A DNA stretch of 8,034 bases from Actinomycetota bacterium (GTDB lineage: Bacteria; Actinomycetota; Acidimicrobiia; Acidimicrobiales; SZUA-35), in the NCBI GenBank assembly GCA_027730885.1, contig JAQCHM010000139.1, positions 1 through 8,034 of the forward strand, written 5' to 3'. A model generated the notes under the pieces. The model was given only the letters and a program-made list of their open reading frames with translations, was not told where the DNA came from and ran no database searches. The position numbers and the translations under genes are program-made. Positions 1 to 6,811 of this stretch are shown piece by piece (the stretch's first letter is position 1; each line of letters opens with the position of its first letter).

Positions 1-2
1 GC

Positions 3-779
3 GAACGCGTCGAGGCCGCCGGGATACATCCCGTTCTCACCGATCTCGGGCACGCTGATTACGCCGGGATACCCGTCGATGCCGACCACCTGGTGCATCT
101 CGCGGCGTACATGCAACCTGGATCGATCGACTACGACCTCGCGATCAGTCAGAACGCGGAGGCTACGGGCCTCCTGCTGGAGCACTGTCGGCGCTACGAA
201 TCGGCGTTGGTCATGTCTACGCACTCGGTGTACAAGCCGGTCGATGATCCGTGGCACGTGTTCGCGCCGACCGATCCGTTGGGCGACGTCAACGCATTCT
301 CGCCGACGTACTCGATCTCCAAGATCGGACAGGAAGCGGTTGCGCGGACGATGGCACGCCTGCTCGACCTACCGGTGACGATCGCTCGCATGAATGCCTC
401 GTACGGCCCGAATGGCGGCCTTCCCACCTACCACTTTCGCGCGGTCGCCAAGGGAGACCCTCTCGTCACGAGGTGGGACCCTTGCCCGTACCAACCGATC
501 CACCAGGACGACATCAACACACAACTGGCCGGATTACTCGCCGCAGCATCGGTACCCGCCACCATCCTCAACTGGGCGGGCGACGAGCAGGTCACCGTTC
601 AGGAATGGGCGGCCTACATGGGCGAACTCATCGGGCGCGAGGCTCAGGTACAGGTCGTCGAGCAGCCCGGAACGCTTCGTGGCTCGTGTGCTGACGTCTC
701 GGCGAGGCTCGCCGCGGCGGGGCCGTGCCGCGTCGGCTGGCAGTCTGGCATGAGCGGTCTCGCTGCCTCAGAGGTCTGA
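3..779 (+). CDS. NAD(P)-dependent epimerase/dehydratase, 5'-truncated by window edge
   Basis: This is the C-terminal part of an extended short-chain dehydrogenase (NAD-dependent epimerase/dehydratase superfamily). The frame is open from base 3, so the true start and the N-terminal GxxGxxG nucleotide-binding loop lie left of the window. The visible part begins with a Rossmann-like stretch ending in HLAAY, where this family usually reads HLAA. It then has a THSVY strand and the catalytic YSISK (YxxxK) motif, with Tyr at 309-311 and Lys at 321-323. Next comes RMNASYGPNGG, the usual post-catalytic substrate and cofactor loop, then an IHQDDI segment typical of the C-terminal domain. The ATG at 93 falls inside the fold and is not a credible start. 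It stops at TGA 777-779, converging on the SDR with about 36 bases between. Substrate unknown; a sugar-nucleotide epimerase or a catabolic alcohol dehydrogenase are both possible. Confidence 0.88.
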   Translation, partial: ERVEAAGIHPVLTDLGHADYAGIPVDADHLVHLAAYMQPGSIDYDLAISQNAEATGLLLEHCRRYESALVMSTHSVYKPVDDPWHVFAPTDPLGDVNAFSPTYSISKIGQEAVARTMARLLDLPVTIARMNASYGPNGGLPTYHFRAVAKGDPLVTRWDPCPYQPIHQDDINTQLAGLLAAASVPATILNWAGDEQVTVQEWAAYMGELIGREAQVQVVEQPGTLRGSCADVSARLAAAGPCRVGWQSGMSGLAASEV

Positions 780-815
780 CGAACGGCGAACCGTCTGGAG
801 CCTGCCAGTGATCGC

Positions 816-1628
816 TCAGCCGTGGCGGGCTCGGATCAACTCGTCGGACTGATGGCTCGGGAGGAGAGAGCCACCATCGATGACGATCGTCCGGCCCGTG
901 ACGTACGAGGCGTAGCGGGAGCAGAGAAAGGCCATCACGCACGCCACCTCGTCCGGGCGCGCGACCCGGCCGAGCGGTATTCGCGACTCGACATGCTCCC
1001 GAGCGACCCCGTTCTCGAGCAGAGGCGCGGTGAGTCGGGTAGCCACATAGCCGGGAGCGACGCAGTTGGCTCGGACCTCCGGCGCGTACGACAGGGCGAC
1101 GTCCTTGGTGAGCATTTCGATGGCCGCCTTCGTGCCACCGTAGAGGCCCTCGCCGCGCGCTGGCCGGAGGCCGGTGGTCCCCGACATCGTGACGAGCGAT
1201 CCTCCTCCGGGTGCCTGTCTGAGGTGTGGGAGCGCGGCCCGGATGGTCGCGAAGGTGCCGCCAAGGTTGACTGCGACGATCCGCTCGTAGTCGTCGTCAC
1301 TCATGCGGTCGATGGGTATCGACACGCCGAGCCCTGCGTTGGCGACGATCGCGGTCAGCCCACCGAACTCGCGCGCAACCTCGTCCACAGCGGCAGCGAC
1401 CGCTCGAGTGTCGGCGACGTCGACCACCAGTGCCAGGCCACCTACGGCGTCAGCCGTCGCATGTGCGGCATCATGGTCGATATCGAGAACGGCGACGGTC
1501 GCGCCCTCGGCTGCGAACCGTACGACCGCAGCCCTGCCGATGCCGCCGCCACCGCCGGTGACCAGAGCCAACTGGCCCGCAAGGAGTCCGCGCGCCGGTG
1601 GATCGAGTTGGTCGGCCTGCGCCAGCAT
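816..1628 (-). CDS. SDR family oxidoreductase (classical short-chain dehydrogenase)
   Basis: A 270-aa classical short-chain dehydrogenase/reductase, expected to be a soluble NAD(P)(H)-dependent alcohol dehydrogenase or ketoreductase. The cofactor loop TGGGGGIG is at residues 24-31. An acidic residue, D49, ends the second strand, which in this family favours NAD over NADP. The NAG motif is at 97-99 and the helix-4 Asn at N121. The active site is S149, Y163 and K167 (YGGTK); the Ser-Tyr spacing is one residue longer than usual. PGYVATR and the final VTGRTIVIDGG are standard C-terminal elements. An in-frame TGA lies directly before the ATG at 1628, so the gene cannot start further upstream, and no good Shine-Dalgarno sequence is visible. 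It is third in a minus-strand set after the LLM oxidoreductase but is separated from it by 140 bases, so it may have its own promoter. Confidence 0.93.
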   Translation of the reverse strand: MLAQADQLDPPARGLLAGQLALVTGGGGGIGRAAVVRFAAEGATVAVLDIDHDAAHATADAVGGLALVVDVADTRAVAAAVDEVAREFGGLTAIVANAGLGVSIPIDRMSDDDYERIVAVNLGGTFATIRAALPHLRQAPGGGSLVTMSGTTGLRPARGEGLYGGTKAAIEMLTKDVALSYAPEVRANCVAPGYVATRLTAPLLENGVAREHVESRIPLGRVARPDEVACVMAFLCSRYASYVTGRTIVIDGGSLLPSHQSDELIRARHG

Positions 1629-1768
1629 TCACGCAGCATACGCGACGCGCCCGACCGCTCCGTCGAGACCGTGCTCGAGTCGCGTCGAGGTCATGCCGGC
1701 GGAGGGCGATCACCACACCCTGGTCGCCGAGGTGTTGGACACCGCGCAGGCCGATCGCCGCGTCACCC

Positions 1769-2758
1769 TCACCGGCCACACGCCCTGACGGTCAGCTTGG
1801 GAAGGACCTTGTCGACGAACAGTTCCATGCTCGTCCACCCGATACTGGGGTCGACCCCACCCATGAGCGGCTTGAGGGTGACGTCGGAACGGTCCTTCGC
1901 GAACTCGACACATTCCTCGGGTGTGAGTACGAGGTAGCGGCCGCTCGTGCGCAGTTCCTCGGCGTCGTCGAACTCGGCGTAGACCGAGCCTTTCATGCCG
2001 GCGGCCCACTTCCCGTAACTGTTCGTCTCGTGGAGTGCATGTGGTGCGATGCGGGGCCAGTCGCGTTCTGGGTCTTCGGAGACGAACAGCGCCATCGGGC
2101 CACCCTGAGGAGGTCGGGCTCCCTCGGGCTTCGGCTTGCCCAGCTTGTCGAGCTCTTCGAGGTAGATCTCGTACAGTCTCGGAGCCAGCGGTTCGTAGCC
2201 GTCGCACATGGCGGCGGCACGTCGAGCGGTGGCAGGCGAGGCCCCGCCGAGTGTGATCGAAGGGCGTGGTCGTTGGTGCGGGCGAGGCAGGACCCTGACG
2301 GTCTCGCCGCGGAACTCGAAAGGCTCCCCGGTCCAGGCTTGCTTCAGGGCCTCGATGCCCTCCTCCATCAGCGACGGTCGTCGCTTCATGTTGACACCGA
2401 ACTGGGCGTACTCGGCAGGGCGATAGCCACCGGCCACGGTGAGTCGGAGTCGACCCTTGCTGACCAGGTCGAGGACGGCAAGGTCCTCGGCCACCTTCAA
2501 CGGGTGATGGAGCGGGAGGAGCACCACGCTGAGCCGCACCAGCAGATGTTCAGTGGCACCTGCGATCGCAGCACCGAGCACGATCGGCGATGGGAGATAG
2601 CCGTCGTCGCTGGCATGGTGCTCAGACAACGTGACGCTCGAGAAGCCACGACTGTCGGCCCACGCGCACTGGTCGATGGCGGCCGAGTACAGATCGCCGG
2701 CGGGCGTGCCGAATGACGGCGCCCGCATGTCGTAGCTGAGGTGGTATGTGATGGTCAT
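1769..2758 (-). CDS. LLM class flavin-dependent oxidoreductase
   Basis: A 329-aa luciferase-like monooxygenase (bacterial luciferase superfamily, TIM barrel), using FMN or F420 to oxidise an organic substrate. Family signs are the SEHH motif at residues 45-48, the LPLHHPLKVAEDLAVLD segment at about 81-97 followed by SKGRL, then VAGGYRP, and a C-terminal GGASPATARRAA flavin-phosphate-binding stretch near residue 175. The length fits the family. The ATG at 2758 has GGAAAG (complement of 2765-2770) six bases upstream. It lies 56 bases after the VOC gene on the same strand, so the two are probably cotranscribed. The cofactor cannot be settled from sequence alone, and the substrate is unknown. The 1629-1768 stretch between this gene and the SDR contains no gene I recognise. 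Confidence 0.93.
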   Translation of the reverse strand: MTITYHLSYDMRAPSFGTPAGDLYSAAIDQCAWADSRGFSSVTLSEHHASDDGYLPSPIVLGAAIAGATEHLLVRLSVVLLPLHHPLKVAEDLAVLDLVSKGRLRLTVAGGYRPAEYAQFGVNMKRRPSLMEEGIEALKQAWTGEPFEFRGETVRVLPRPHQRPRPSITLGGASPATARRAAAMCDGYEPLAPRLYEIYLEELDKLGKPKPEGARPPQGGPMALFVSEDPERDWPRIAPHALHETNSYGKWAAGMKGSVYAEFDDAEELRTSGRYLVLTPEECVEFAKDRSDVTLKPLMGGVDPSIGWTSMELFVDKVLPKLTVRACGR

Positions 2759-2814
2759 GATGATCTTTCCGAATCAGGGGTCCGTGACGGCTGCGGCGTG
2801 TATCGGCTCGCCGC

Positions 2815-3678
2815 TCACGCAACTGGCCGTCGCGGATCTTCGGGGAGGAGATCCTGCACCAGGAACGTCGGGATGGGCAGCGCGGCTGGATCGAGATATA
2901 CCATCCCGTCGATCGTGGAGGCCTGCCGAACGCCGTGCGCCTCGAGCTTGCGCAGCGCATCGGCCAGATCGGCCACACGTAACCCATGGGCGTGAAACCG
3001 GTTGCGGTGGATGTCACTGCCCCACAACTCGACCGACGACCCCTCGGGCGGCATCGGGAACAGCAACAACAAGCAGTCGGCGAGCGACACGATCGCCCCG
3101 ATCTGATCAGGTGCGGCATCGCGACGAAGTCGTAGGATCTCGGTACCGAACAGGGCAGCGAGGCGCTCGGCAACGGACGGCGGGTCGTTCACAACGGCGG
3201 TCACGAAGCCGTACTGCAGTGCTGGCACGACCGGCGGGTGCGGCAGCGGCTCGGGCGAATAGCCCCACCGGGGGTCGTCGTTGGTATGCCGGTCGCACCA
3301 TTCGAGCAGCAGACCTGAGCTCTCACGCGGCTTGGAGAAGAAGATGTGATCGTCGAGCCAGGCCTGCGGCGTGAGCCCGAGCTCACCGAGACGTTCCGAT
3401 GTGTCCTTCGCATTCTCGACGTGGAGGGCGATCGAATGCATGCCGCCACCCCACTTCTCGACGAAGTTGCGGACAGGAGACTGGTCGCCGACCGGCGCAC
3501 CGATCTCGATCGAGTTGTCCCCGAACCAGATCATGCCCCCACGCCGACCAATGCCAGGTGCATCGGAGACATGATCGTGCATCACGGCAGCCCCGAACAG
3601 GCGTTGAAGAGGGCCGAGCAACTCGTCGTAGTCGGCCCCCATCGCCGTCGCGTGCCAGAGCCGATTGATGTGACTCAC
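2815..3678 (-). CDS. VOC (glyoxalase/dioxygenase-fold) family protein, two-domain
   Basis: A 287-aa protein of the vicinal oxygen chelate superfamily, which includes glyoxalase I, extradiol dioxygenases and methylmalonyl-CoA epimerase. The first half has the spacing expected for a metal site: H9 in LWHATA, H81 in GGGMHSIALHV and E126 in GLLLEW. The second half (about residues 150-280, from LQYGFVTAVV) looks like another beta-alpha-beta-beta-beta module without clear ligands, as in many two-domain members. The start is GTG at 3678; GAGGAGG (complement of 3689-3695) lies ten bases upstream and strongly supports it. It is first in the minus-strand set with the LLM oxidoreductase and SDR. The MMCE-like first half suggests epimerase or lyase chemistry, but ring cleavage cannot be excluded. 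Confidence 0.82.
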   Translation of the reverse strand: MSHINRLWHATAMGADYDELLGPLQRLFGAAVMHDHVSDAPGIGRRGGMIWFGDNSIEIGAPVGDQSPVRNFVEKWGGGMHSIALHVENAKDTSERLGELGLTPQAWLDDHIFFSKPRESSGLLLEWCDRHTNDDPRWGYSPEPLPHPPVVPALQYGFVTAVVNDPPSVAERLAALFGTEILRLRRDAAPDQIGAIVSLADCLLLLFPMPPEGSSVELWGSDIHRNRFHAHGLRVADLADALRKLEAHGVRQASTIDGMVYLDPAALPIPTFLVQDLLPEDPRRPVA

Positions 3679-3721
3679 GCTGATTGTGCCTCCTCACAGC
3701 CCCAGGTCGAGCAGCCCAACG

Positions 3722-3743
3722 ATGATAGCAAATCGACATTTGC
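3722..3743 (-). promoter_or_regulatory. Candidate operator palindrome next to a -10-like element, upstream of the VOC gene
   Basis: A perfect inverted repeat, GCAAAT (3728-3733), CGAC, ATTTGC (3738-3743), lies about 50 bases upstream of the VOC start in an unusually AT-rich spot. Directly next to it, the complement of 3722-3727 reads TATCAT, which resembles a minus-strand -10 element. No convincing -35 is visible at 16-18 bases. A repressor bound to the palindrome would cover the promoter spacer. This is an inference from position and symmetry; no regulator gene is in the window. Confidence 0.35.
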
Positions 3744-3992
3744 CGAACGACACCGGGGTCGTGACCACGAGCCCGCGCTTCCACATCCGAGTCGGTATCG
3801 AGCCTGCCGTGCTTCCCGAAACTCCGAGGGTCGCGGCATCACGACGGCGGTTTCGAGAGCGGGCGACGACGCCGACCGGTTGTGCGTCGCGTGCACCGGG
3901 GCTGGCTGAGCGCTCCGCCGGCAACCGGGAGCCGCTGCATCGCCACAGCTATGGTGGGCAGGAGCCGACGAGGGCGCCAGGGGCGCTGGTAG

Positions 3993-3998
3993 AGGGAG
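3993..3998 (+). promoter_or_regulatory. Ribosome binding site that argues for a crotonase start at 4003 or 4006
   Basis: AGGGAG sits four bases before ATG 4003 and seven before ATG 4006. Both ATGs are in a frame different from the crotonase body, which is entered from about 4032. A good site at the wrong frame suggests that a frameshift lies between 4008 and 4032. Confidence 0.55.
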
Positions 3999-4002
3999 CC
4001 AC

Positions 4003-4940
4003 ATGATGACTGTCGTGCCCAGCTTAGGGCCTTGCTGGCCGGCGAGCCGTTCATAGCGGCCGACTCTCTTCCGGTGGTCGTCGGCTGGATCGGCGACAGG
4101 CTGGGGGCCCCTGCACCTATGTTCGCAGACCGGGCCGTCGGCGCCGATGACATCGATCGCCTCACGATGACCATTGCGAGGAACCCGGTCGCCTCGACGA
4201 GCCTCGCTGTACTCTTGCGATCGATCGAATATCTGCCTGTCGACCTCGGTCTTGCCGCCGAATCTGCGGTGTACTCGATGCTCCAGACCGGCGAGGAGTT
4301 CCACAGATGGCGTGGTTCCACCGAGCCGGTGTTGTTCGAAGACTCGATCGAAGCCGTCCATATCTCGGGACGAGGAGCTTCGTTCTGTAGCGGCGGCGAC
4401 CTGGGGGAGTTCGGTGCCAGAGCTGATCCGGCGACTGGGCACATAGTGCGACTCGCTCAGAGTCCCGCTTGTCTGGTGCACGAACTGCGGGTACGAACAT
4501 CGGTGTCGATCCACGGCATGACCCTCGGCGGCGGTGCCGAGGTCGCTGCCTTCGCGGGCCACGTCGTCGCTGATCCTGCGACCCGGATCGGCCTGCCGGA
4601 GATCGATCTCGGTCTCATTCCTGGCGCCGGCGGTACGGTCGGTGTCACTCGTCGGATCGGTCGACAGCGTAGCGCCGCACTTGCCCTTGCGGTCACCACG
4701 ATCGATGCGCAGACTGCGCTCGAATGGCGACTGATCGACGAGATTGCCGGGGTCCACCCCAGCATCATGAAACCCGTGCATGCAACTCGTGGCAGGCTGC
4801 TCGCGCCACGTCGACGTGCCGACCGGATGGGCGCCAAACGAAGGTGCCGGGTCCGGTACCGTTGGACAAATGGTTGTAGTCTGAAAGTGAATCGTCACCG
4901 ACGACTCGCCGTCGCAACGGTTCATCACGAGTCTGTCTGA
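4003..4940 (+). pseudogene. Enoyl-CoA hydratase/isomerase (crotonase) family gene, disrupted
   Basis: Crotonase-fold protein expected to hydrate or isomerise an enoyl-CoA. Numbering from TTG 4032, the open frame has FCSGGDL at 118-124 (first oxyanion-hole loop), GGGAEVA with E170 (second oxyanion loop and first acid), and GLPEIDLGLIPGAGGT with E190. E170 and E190 are 20 residues apart, as are the two catalytic glutamates of rat mitochondrial enoyl-CoA hydratase. Residues 1-97 form an extra N-terminal segment. Three lesions are suspected. First, ATG 4003/4006 with a good ribosome binding site is out of frame, and one extra base at about 4024-4031 would join it to the body. Second, residues about 96-104 pass straight from the N-terminal segment to DSIEAVHISGRG, skipping the first strands and helix of the crotonase domain (roughly 35-45 residues). 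Third, the domain should end near residue 240, but the frame runs on through Arg-rich sequence to 4940; removing one G from 4749-4752 would give a stop at 4768-4770. Confidence 0.75.
4843..4860 (+). terminator. Possible hairpin between crotonase and acyl-CoA synthetase
   Basis: GGTGCCG (4843-4849) pairs with CGGTACC (4854-4860), with one G-U pair and a GGTC loop. No T-run follows, so this is at best a weak terminator or processing site. It lies in the Arg-rich tail of the crotonase frame, which fits the view that this tail is not truly coding. Confidence 0.25.
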
Positions 4941-4973
4941 ACACGTAGTCCACTACCGGGGAAGAACACGCCG

Positions 4974-6474
4974 ATGCATCTCTCGACACTGATCGACATG
5001 ATCGAGTCAGGCTTCGCCGATCGAGTGTTGCTCGGTACCGATTCGCAGCCGGTCACCGGAGCACGACTCGCTCACCTCGCGCGGTGCGGGGCGACGACGC
5101 TCACGGGCCCTTCGGTCGTCTACGCCGGGGAGAACCACCCGCTGCTTCCCGTCCTGGCTCTCGCCGCCGGTGCTGCTGACGTCACGTACGTGCCGGTCAA
5201 CTATCGCCTCAAGGATAACCGGCTGAATGCACTGATCGGCCGCCATCCTGACGCCGTCGTGGTCACCGACGCTCGGACCGGCGGCCGCGTGACCGCGCCA
5301 TCCATGACGATGGACGAATGGCTTGCTTCGTTGCCCGATGATCACCCGCTCGAGGCGCTGGGAGGCGACGAGCATGACGTCGCGATCGTGCTCTACACGA
5401 GCGGCACGACATCGGAGCCGAAGTCGGCACTCCTGCGACACAGACATCTCATGGGCTACCTGCTCGGCACCGTTGAGTTCGGTGCGGGAGGCCCTGAGGA
5501 AGCGGCATTGATCTCGGTTCCCCCCTATCACATTGCGGGTGTCGCCAACCTGTTGTCCAACCTATTCGCAGGGCGACGTGCGGTCTACGTCAGTGCGTTC
5601 GATCCGGAGGTCTGGCTGCGGACCGTCGCCGATGAAGGCATCACGAATGCCATGGTCGTACCGACGATGCTGGCCCGCATCGTCGAGACGCTCGAGGGAG
5701 CCGAGGCCGACGTCCCGACGTTGCGTGCGATCTCATACGGTGGGGCGAAGGTATCCGAGCGGGTGCTCATCTCAGCATTGCGGTGCTTCCTGAGAACGGA
5801 CTTCGTCAACGCCTACGGGCTGACCGAGACGACATCGACGATTGCGCTGCTCGGGCCCGAGGACTACCGCGCTGCGATCGCGTCGGACGATCCGCTCGTT
5901 CGTCGACGTTTGTCATCGGCCGGGCGGCTGCTGCCAGGGATCGAGATCGAGATCCGGGACGACGATGGCACACCGCTGCCTTCGAACCTTGATGGAATGA
6001 TCTTCCTTCGGGGCCAACAGATTTCGGGCGAGTACGAGTCGGGGAGCGTGCTCGACGACGAGGGCTGGTTCTGCACGCGCGACCGCGAAATGGTTGACGA
6101 CGTCGGATACCTGTTCATTGCCGGCAGAGCGGATGACACGATCATCCGGGGCGGCGAGAACATCGCCACCGCCGAGATCGAGGAGGTGCTTCTGACGCAC
6201 TCCGACGTGGCAGAGGCGTGTGTCGTCGGGGTGCCCGATGACGAATGGGGCCAACGTATCGTCGCTGTCGTCGTCCGCAGAACCGCCGGCTCAGTAGCTG
6301 CGGACGAACTCCATGATCTGGTCCGGTCGAAGCTGCGTGGATCGAAGACACCCGACCGGATCGTCTGCCGAGACATGCTCGCACACGGATACCGGCAAGT
6401 TGTTGCGCCGAGGCGTCCTCGCCGAGGCGTCGGTTACTACGAGCGACTCACCACTCACAGGAGGTTCAAAATGA
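4974..6474 (+). pseudogene. AMP-dependent acyl-CoA synthetase/ligase, frameshifted near the C-terminus
   Basis: ANL-superfamily adenylating enzyme that would activate a carboxylic acid to acyl-CoA using ATP. The phosphate-binding loop YTSGTTSEPK starts at Y141, with Ser where Gly is usual. YGLTETT starts at Y281, TRD with the ribose-binding Asp is at 368-370, and GRADDTIIRGGENI is at 384-397. GGGGAAG (4958-4964) lies nine bases before ATG 4974. The body is intact to about 6380. The expected catalytic-lysine segment then appears in another frame: bases 6382-6399 read HTDTGK. That frame continues LLRRGVLAEAS and stops at TGA 6472-6474, overlapping the next gene's ATG (6471-6473) as ATGA. Two missing bases (CTCCCGCAC reduced to CTCGCAC) or one extra base near 6378-6384 explain this. 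The repaired product would be about 500 aa, normal for the family. As written, the catalytic Lys is lost and the frame runs into the downstream gene until 6785. Confidence 0.85.
6459..6464 (+). promoter_or_regulatory. Strong ribosome binding site for the 104-aa gene
   Basis: AGGAGG lies six bases before ATG 6471. It shows that an independent gene starts here, even though the frame is open from the synthetase through to 6785. Confidence 0.8.
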
Positions 6475-6785
6475 CCATCTCAATTTCTCCGGGGACCCGA
6501 TTCTTCAGCGCAGTCTGCAGTACTGAACTGATCGCTGTGAAGGCGTCCGGTGAGCCGGTCTTGCTCACGATCGGCGGCGCACCGCCGGTCACCAGCTCCA
6601 GCGAACGTGACGGCGACGCCGCACCTGCCGGCGGGCACGACGGCGGGACCGCGATGGGCAAGCGCTATGTCGACGACGATGACACCATCGAGCTGTTATG
6701 CACGAAGCCCGGGCCCGGTGTCCCAGCGCTCGACGGCACCCTGTTGCAGCTGAAGGAAGCCAAGCAGCTTCCTGCCAGCGACTGA
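6471..6785 (+). CDS. Small conserved protein of unknown function linked to acyl-CoA synthetase
   Basis: A 104-aa soluble protein with no signal peptide or membrane segment. It has two cysteines (C16 in SAVCSTE and C77 in ELLCTKPGPG), a central Gly/Ala/Asp-rich linker (about residues 42-60), GKRYVDDDD at 63-71, and a Lys/Pro-rich C-terminus with KEAKQLPASD. I recall small actinobacterial proteins with a similar LCTKPG-KEAK-LP-SD pattern beside acyl-CoA synthetase genes, but know no established function. The start is set by AGGAGG and by the ATGA overlap with the repaired synthetase frame, which implies translational coupling. Because the synthetase is frameshifted, this gene appears fused to it in a naive translation. 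It may be a partner, chaperone or redox-linked accessory of the synthetase; this is inference. Confidence 0.72.
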   Translation: MTISISPGTRFFSAVCSTELIAVKASGEPVLLTIGGAPPVTSSSERDGDAAPAGGHDGGTAMGKRYVDDDDTIELLCTKPGPGVPALDGTLLQLKEAKQLPASD

Positions 6786-6811
6786 AACCACGACCGAGAG
6801 AGAGGCCACTC

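Larger units (their letters stand above)
3679..4002. other. Divergent intergenic region between minus- and plus-strand gene sets
   Basis: About 320 bases lie between the VOC start and the best candidate start of the crotonase. I see no gene here that resembles a known family. Short open frames on both strands are rich in Arg, Ser and Pro and look like noise. The region should contain promoters for both sets. Its least GC-rich part, around 3720-3745, holds a palindrome described separately. The right end carries the crotonase ribosome binding site (AGGGAG, 3993-3998). Confidence 0.55.

Noticed and set aside
783..794. Small hairpin ACGG-CGAA-CCGT between the convergent epimerase and SDR genes.
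   Set aside because: The stem has only four base pairs and no T-tract, so it is expected by chance.
1471..1779. A minus-strand open frame bridging the gap between LLM and SDR, starting with GTG overlapping the LLM stop.
   Set aside because: The overlap is suggestive, but the translation has no recognisable motif and runs on out of frame inside the SDR gene, so it is most likely chance.
822..2716. Two overlapping plus-strand open frames of about 370 codons (822-1937 and 1598-2716).
   Set aside because: They are antisense to the SDR and LLM genes, which carry complete family motifs; the plus-strand translations have none.
4862..4890. Possible promoter (TTGGAC and downstream elements) before the synthetase.
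   Set aside because: No -10-like hexamer lies at a proper distance from the -35-like element.
3675..4928. A 417-codon open frame on the minus strand opposite the crotonase.
   Set aside because: It lies antisense to clear crotonase motifs, has low-complexity Arg/Ser/Pro content and matches no fold I know. Such shadows are common in GC-rich DNA.
6372..6400. Programmed ribosomal frameshift in the synthetase.
   Set aside because: There is no slippery heptamer or obvious downstream stem at the shift, and the family does not use frameshifting. A mutation or sequencing error is simpler.
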